From contig CAMKQS010000061.1 in assembly GCA_946414975.1 (NCBI GenBank), positions 1 through 8,540 of the forward strand: 8,540 nt of DNA, given 5' to 3'. The stretch's first letter is position 1, and the number at the start of each line of letters is the position of its first letter. The position numbers and the translations under genes were made by a program. Source of the DNA: an uncultured Caryophanales bacterium. GTDB taxonomy: Bacteria; Bacillota_I; Bacilli_A; RF39; UBA660. Below are positions 6,907 through 8,540 of this stretch, piece by piece. The notes beneath the pieces were generated by a model. The model was not told the DNA's origin and did not search any database. It was given only the letters and a program-made list of their open reading frames with translations.

Positions 6907-7080
6907 ATAGACTTAATCATAAATCATGCTTTATAATTAAAACGTACATCATATAACTTACAGCAAACTACATTTTACCTATTACTAACCCCTTCTTGAG
7001 AATATAATAAAGAAATAACATGATGACATAAATCACACTATTTCACTACTCTAATCGCATTTAATCGCATGCTCACTCAC
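6907..7080. other. Gene-free stretch with a short direct repeat
   Basis: No start codon with a convincing ribosome binding site and open frame is seen on either strand. On the minus strand AAGAAGGGG precedes ATG codons that are closed at once (for example ATG TAG). TAATCGCAT occurs twice, at 7052-7060 and 7062-7070, ten bases apart. The remainder is AT-rich and without recognisable signals; it is most simply the 3' untranslated part of the pilin transcript. Confidence 0.4.
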
Positions 7081-7226
7081 GCATCTTCGATGCCATCGTT
7101 CGCAACCAACGGCAAATACACTCCGTTATTTGCCTATTCCAATGATTTGTTTCACAAATCATTGCATTCTCTATTCAATCTATACCTCTTCCAAACTCTC
7201 CAAGAGTATTTAGACCAGCAGTCTAA
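7081..7226 (-). repeat. Chain of five hairpins just downstream of the pilin variable region
   Basis: In minus-strand sense and order: TTAGAC/GTCTAA with a 5-base loop (7226-7210, containing the TAG stop of the pilin gene), ACTCT/AGAGT with loop TGG (7207-7195), an 11-bp perfect stem CAATGATTTGT/ACAAATCATTG with loop GAA (7164-7140), GGCAAATA/TATTTGCC with an 8-base loop (7134-7111), and GCATC/GATGC with loop GAA (7093-7081). GC content over 7081-7140 is 29 of 60 by hand count, well above the neighbouring DNA. This density of dyads suggests a folded RNA or DNA structure. Its position after the variable region recalls the hairpin that follows the initiation-of-mutagenic-homing site in DGR target genes, but no sequence match to a known one was possible. 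Confidence 0.55.
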
Positions 7227-8200
7227 TTTCCTGTACTAGATATTAAAGATTTAGAAATAGTTATAACTGGGCGCACAACCCCAACTCCGTTGCCGACGAT
7301 GTCGTCGCGCAAGACATTGCTGTTAACGCTCCAAACAGTAGACGACGAACCATTTGTTGGACTAGAAGTCCAATAAAAAGGATTAATGTGTAACCAACTT
7401 GGTGCTTCTGCTGATTTAGAACAACGTCCTGATTGTATACAATCATCGCTATAACCTAGACTTTTTAAATCTTCTAGAGTAATTAATCTTGCATCACTTG
7501 CGGCTGGGGCTTTAGCAGTTTTCCATGCATCTACTACATATTTTACTTCTGATTGTGCATAATCTGTTGTACATCCATCATATACCCAAGAGCCATTTAC
7601 ATATCCACAAGTTTCGCTTGTATAATATGCCATACCCCCATAGCCATTTGAATCGTGTGCAGTTTCTACTGATGAAATTGTATATCTATTAACATGTCCT
7701 GCTCCAAATTGATTTACTTCAGCAACATTTAATGGTTCTGCTTTTAAAAGTGTTACTGTAGATTCTTTTGCTCCTGAATCTTTTATTACATAATAATTGT
7801 TATTATTATATGTTACTTGATTACCTATAGTATATACAGTATAAGTAGGTGATTTATCACTTCCATATTTATAATCTCCTGTACTTCTACCTGCTACTGT
7901 ACATCCTGCAAGATATACACTAGAGTCACTATTAATTTGTGTTGTTTCACATACTACTTGACTACCTGAGTATTCAATTGTTAGTTGTGATACTTCTGTT
8001 GGAAATTTTCCTGTATCTAGTAAATATCCTGCAATTGCTAGTTCAATAGATCTACCATATACATCAACTGATCTTTTATCTGCAGATATTCTCGCTTTTC
8101 TAATTATATTCATAACAAGTGGTGTCACTATAAGTGCTAGTATTGCCATAATTACTAATACAGCAATTAGCTCTATTAAGGTAAATGCTTTTTTCTTCAT
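7223..8200 (-). CDS. Prepilin-like surface protein with a DGR-type variable C-terminal domain
   Basis: A 325-residue protein starting with a class III (type IV pilin/pseudopilin) leader: MKKKA then FTLIELIAVLVIMAILALI, with E10 (Glu5 of the mature chain) and one membrane helix at 6-25. The residue before the cleavage site is Ala rather than the usual Gly, which some prepilin peptidases tolerate. The exported part has three close Cys pairs (84/100, 198/210, 254/260) that could form disulfides. A segment TIGNQVTYNNNNYYVIKDSG (124-143) leads into STVTLLKAEPLN, then GYGGMAYYTSETCGY (186-200), ARLITLEDLKSLGY (237-250) and a C-terminal WTSSPTNGSSSTVWSVNSN...VVRPVITI (277-315). That end resembles the C-type-lectin-fold variable domains of DGR targets. 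It was probably displayed on the cell surface or in a pilus; ligand unknown. The start is chosen by AGGAG and GTGAT just upstream. No pilus assembly genes are nearby. Confidence 0.85.
   Translation of the reverse strand: MKKKAFTLIELIAVLVIMAILALIVTPLVMNIIRKARISADKRSVDVYGRSIELAIAGYLLDTGKFPTEVSQLTIEYSGSQVVCETTQINSDSSVYLAGCTVAGRSTGDYKYGSDKSPTYTVYTIGNQVTYNNNNYYVIKDSGAKESTVTLLKAEPLNVAEVNQFGAGHVNRYTISSVETAHDSNGYGGMAYYTSETCGYVNGSWVYDGCTTDYAQSEVKYVVDAWKTAKAPAASDARLITLEDLKSLGYSDDCIQSGRCSKSAEAPSWLHINPFYWTSSPTNGSSSTVWSVNSNVLRDDIVGNGVGVVRPVITISKSLISSTGN
7256..7380 (-). other. Candidate DGR variable region (VR) inside the pilin gene
   Basis: The last part of the pilin frame changes composition abruptly. 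Over 7261-7320, 34 of 60 bases are G or C by hand count. Of codons 291-312 (7330-7265), 12 of 22 end in C (AGC, AAC, AGC, GTC, CGC, GAC, GAC, ATC, GTC, GGC, AAC, CGC), against 1 of the first 60 codons of the same gene. DGRs copy a template repeat rich in AAC/AAT codons and mutate adenines, leaving NNC codons in the variable region, with diversified residues in a C-type lectin fold. The constant frame around it (W277-T-S-S-P, V289-W, V309-R-P-V) fits. Boundaries are approximate because the template is not in the window. Confidence 0.6.
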
Positions 8201-8219
8201 ATAATCACTTCTCCTATCT

Positions 8220-8249
8220 TATATATTACCTTTATACTAATTCTATCAA
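8220..8249 (-). promoter_or_regulatory. Promoter of the pilin gene
   Basis: Minus strand TTGATA (8249-8244), an 18-base spacer and TATATA (8225-8220). The first bases of the -35 box belong to the 18-T run that ends the tRNA transcript. A ribosome binding site, AGGAGAAGTGAT, follows before the ATG at 8200. Confidence 0.5.
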
Positions 8250-8283
8250 AAAAAAAAAAAAAAAATGCAAGATTTTCTTGCAT
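8248..8283 (-). terminator. Intrinsic terminator of the tRNA transcript with an 18-T tract
   Basis: A perfect 8-bp stem ATGCAAGA/TCTTGCAT (8283-8276 with 8272-8265, minus sense) around a 3-base loop, followed by 18 consecutive T residues (8265-8248). It lies 13 bases past the CCA end of tRNA-Glu. Confidence 0.85.
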
Positions 8284-8295
8284 CTAATTTCTAAT

Positions 8296-8372
8296 TGGTG
8301 ACCCGTACGGGATTTGAACCCATGAATGCATGCGTGAAAGGCATGTGTGTTGAACCACTTCACCAACGGGCC
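8296..8372 (-). tRNA. tRNA-Glu (anticodon TTC)
   Basis: Minus strand GGCCCGT...ACGGGTC forms the acceptor stem (one G-U pair) with discriminator A and encoded CCA (8298-8296). The anticodon stem CATGC/GCATG holds the loop CTTTCAC, with anticodon TTC at 8338-8336. The T arm contains GGTTCAAATCC. It is decoded as glutamate and co-transcribed with tRNA-Ile, 8 bases away. Confidence 0.95.
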
Positions 8373-8380
8373 ATTAATAA

Positions 8381-8457
8381 TGGTGGGCCTGGATGGACTT
8401 GAACCATCGACCTCCCGCTTATCAGACGGACGCTCTAACCGGCTGAGCTACAAGCCC
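8381..8457 (-). tRNA. tRNA-Ile (anticodon GAT)
   Basis: Minus strand GGGCTTG...CAGGCCC forms the acceptor stem with discriminator A and encoded CCA (8383-8381). The anticodon loop CTGATAA gives GAT at 8423-8421. The D arm (GCTCAGCCGGTTAGAGC) and T arm (GGTTCAAGTCC) are complete. It is the first gene of the tRNA pair. tRNA-Ile-GAT often lies in rRNA operons, but no rRNA is seen on either side here. Confidence 0.95.
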
Positions 8458-8477
8458 AATTAATCAATGACTATTCA

Positions 8478-8506
8478 AGTATACATTATTTTTTTTTAAT
8501 CGTCAA
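8478..8506 (-). promoter_or_regulatory. Near-consensus promoter of the tRNA pair
   Basis: Minus strand TTGACG (8506-8501), a 17-base spacer that is mostly A, and TATACT (8483-8478). The predicted transcription start is about 14 bases before tRNA-Ile. The upstream A/T tracts at 8511-8534 could act as an UP element. Nothing else is recognisable from 8507 to the right edge. Confidence 0.8.
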
Positions 8507-8540
8507 TACATTTTTTCAATTTTTTTCAAAAAAAGAAGGT

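Noticed and set aside
6780..7222. Search for a DGR template repeat matching the pilin variable region
   Set aside because: Neither strand of this interval, nor the rest of the window as far as I could read it, contains a near-copy of the GGGCGCACAACC...CTCCAAAC segment.
7069..7239. Plus-strand open frame of about 56 codons (M-L-T-H-A-S-S-M-P...), open from 7027
   Set aside because: There is no ribosome binding site, it runs through the hairpin chain and antisense over the end of the pilin gene, and no family is recognised. Its openness may simply reflect the raised GC content here.
7261..7446. Second minus-strand frame across the pilin C-terminus
   Set aside because: It is an out-of-frame shadow of the pilin gene, opened by the GC-rich variable region; the pilin frame carries the conserved VRPV end.
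1..8540. Mycoplasma-type code with TGA as Trp
   Set aside because: All Trp codons noted are TGG and the Nudix gene ends at TGA directly after a natural C-terminus, so the standard bacterial code fits.
1..8540. CRISPR array, insertion sequence or integrase/attachment site
   Set aside because: No regularly spaced repeats, transposase or integrase genes, or terminal inverted repeats were seen. The tRNA genes are intact, and I saw no duplicated tRNA 3' end that would suggest integration.

Overview
The window comes from a very AT-rich, low-GC Gram-positive type of genome. Nearly all codons end in A or T, Trp is TGG, and the Nudix gene ends in TGA, so I see no sign that TGA is read as Trp. Strong AGGAGG- or GGTGAT-type ribosome binding sites, sigma-A-like promoters, intrinsic terminators with T tracts, and a large pilin-like protein of a style I associate with uncultivated gut Firmicutes/Bacilli (RF39- or CAG-type lineages) all fit that picture. 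The lineage is an inference; no rRNA is present.

Layout. The left edge holds the first codons of a minus-strand gene, divergent from a plus-strand rodA-type SEDS glycosyltransferase gene (114-1244). A bidirectional terminator separates rodA from a convergent minus-strand run: a 707-residue protein of unknown function (2250-4373), a short family-I inorganic pyrophosphatase (1876-2220) and a Nudix hydrolase (1300-1848). These three look like one transcription unit, read from a strong promoter at 4396-4424 to the shared terminator. To the right lie two single-gene minus-strand units, each with its own promoter and terminator: a divergent sigma-70 family factor (4438-5601) and a predicted HExxH zinc metallopeptidase of unknown role (5672-6754).

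From 6755 to 7222 there is no convincing gene. This stretch carries an intrinsic terminator, a possible second one, and a chain of five hairpins with raised GC content. It is the 3' flank of a prepilin-like gene (7223-8200). The last ~35 codons of that gene show a sharp local change: GC content near 57% over 60 bases and 12 C-ending codons out of 22, against 1 in the first 60 codons. This lies in a 'WTSSP...VW.VNSN...VRPV' C-terminal domain. It is the signature expected of the variable region of a diversity-generating retroelement (DGR) target, and is the most interesting thing in the window. No reverse transcriptase or template repeat is visible, so the rest of the system, if it exists, lies elsewhere.

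The right end carries a tRNA-Ile(GAT)-tRNA-Glu(TTC) pair on the minus strand, with a near-consensus promoter and an intrinsic terminator whose 18-T tract runs straight into the pilin promoter.

Two regulatory habits recur. Three genes have a -10 box followed by exactly six bases and then GGTGAT and the ATG, giving predicted leaders of about 10 bases. At several junctions the T tract of one unit's terminator touches or overlaps the -35 box of the next unit.
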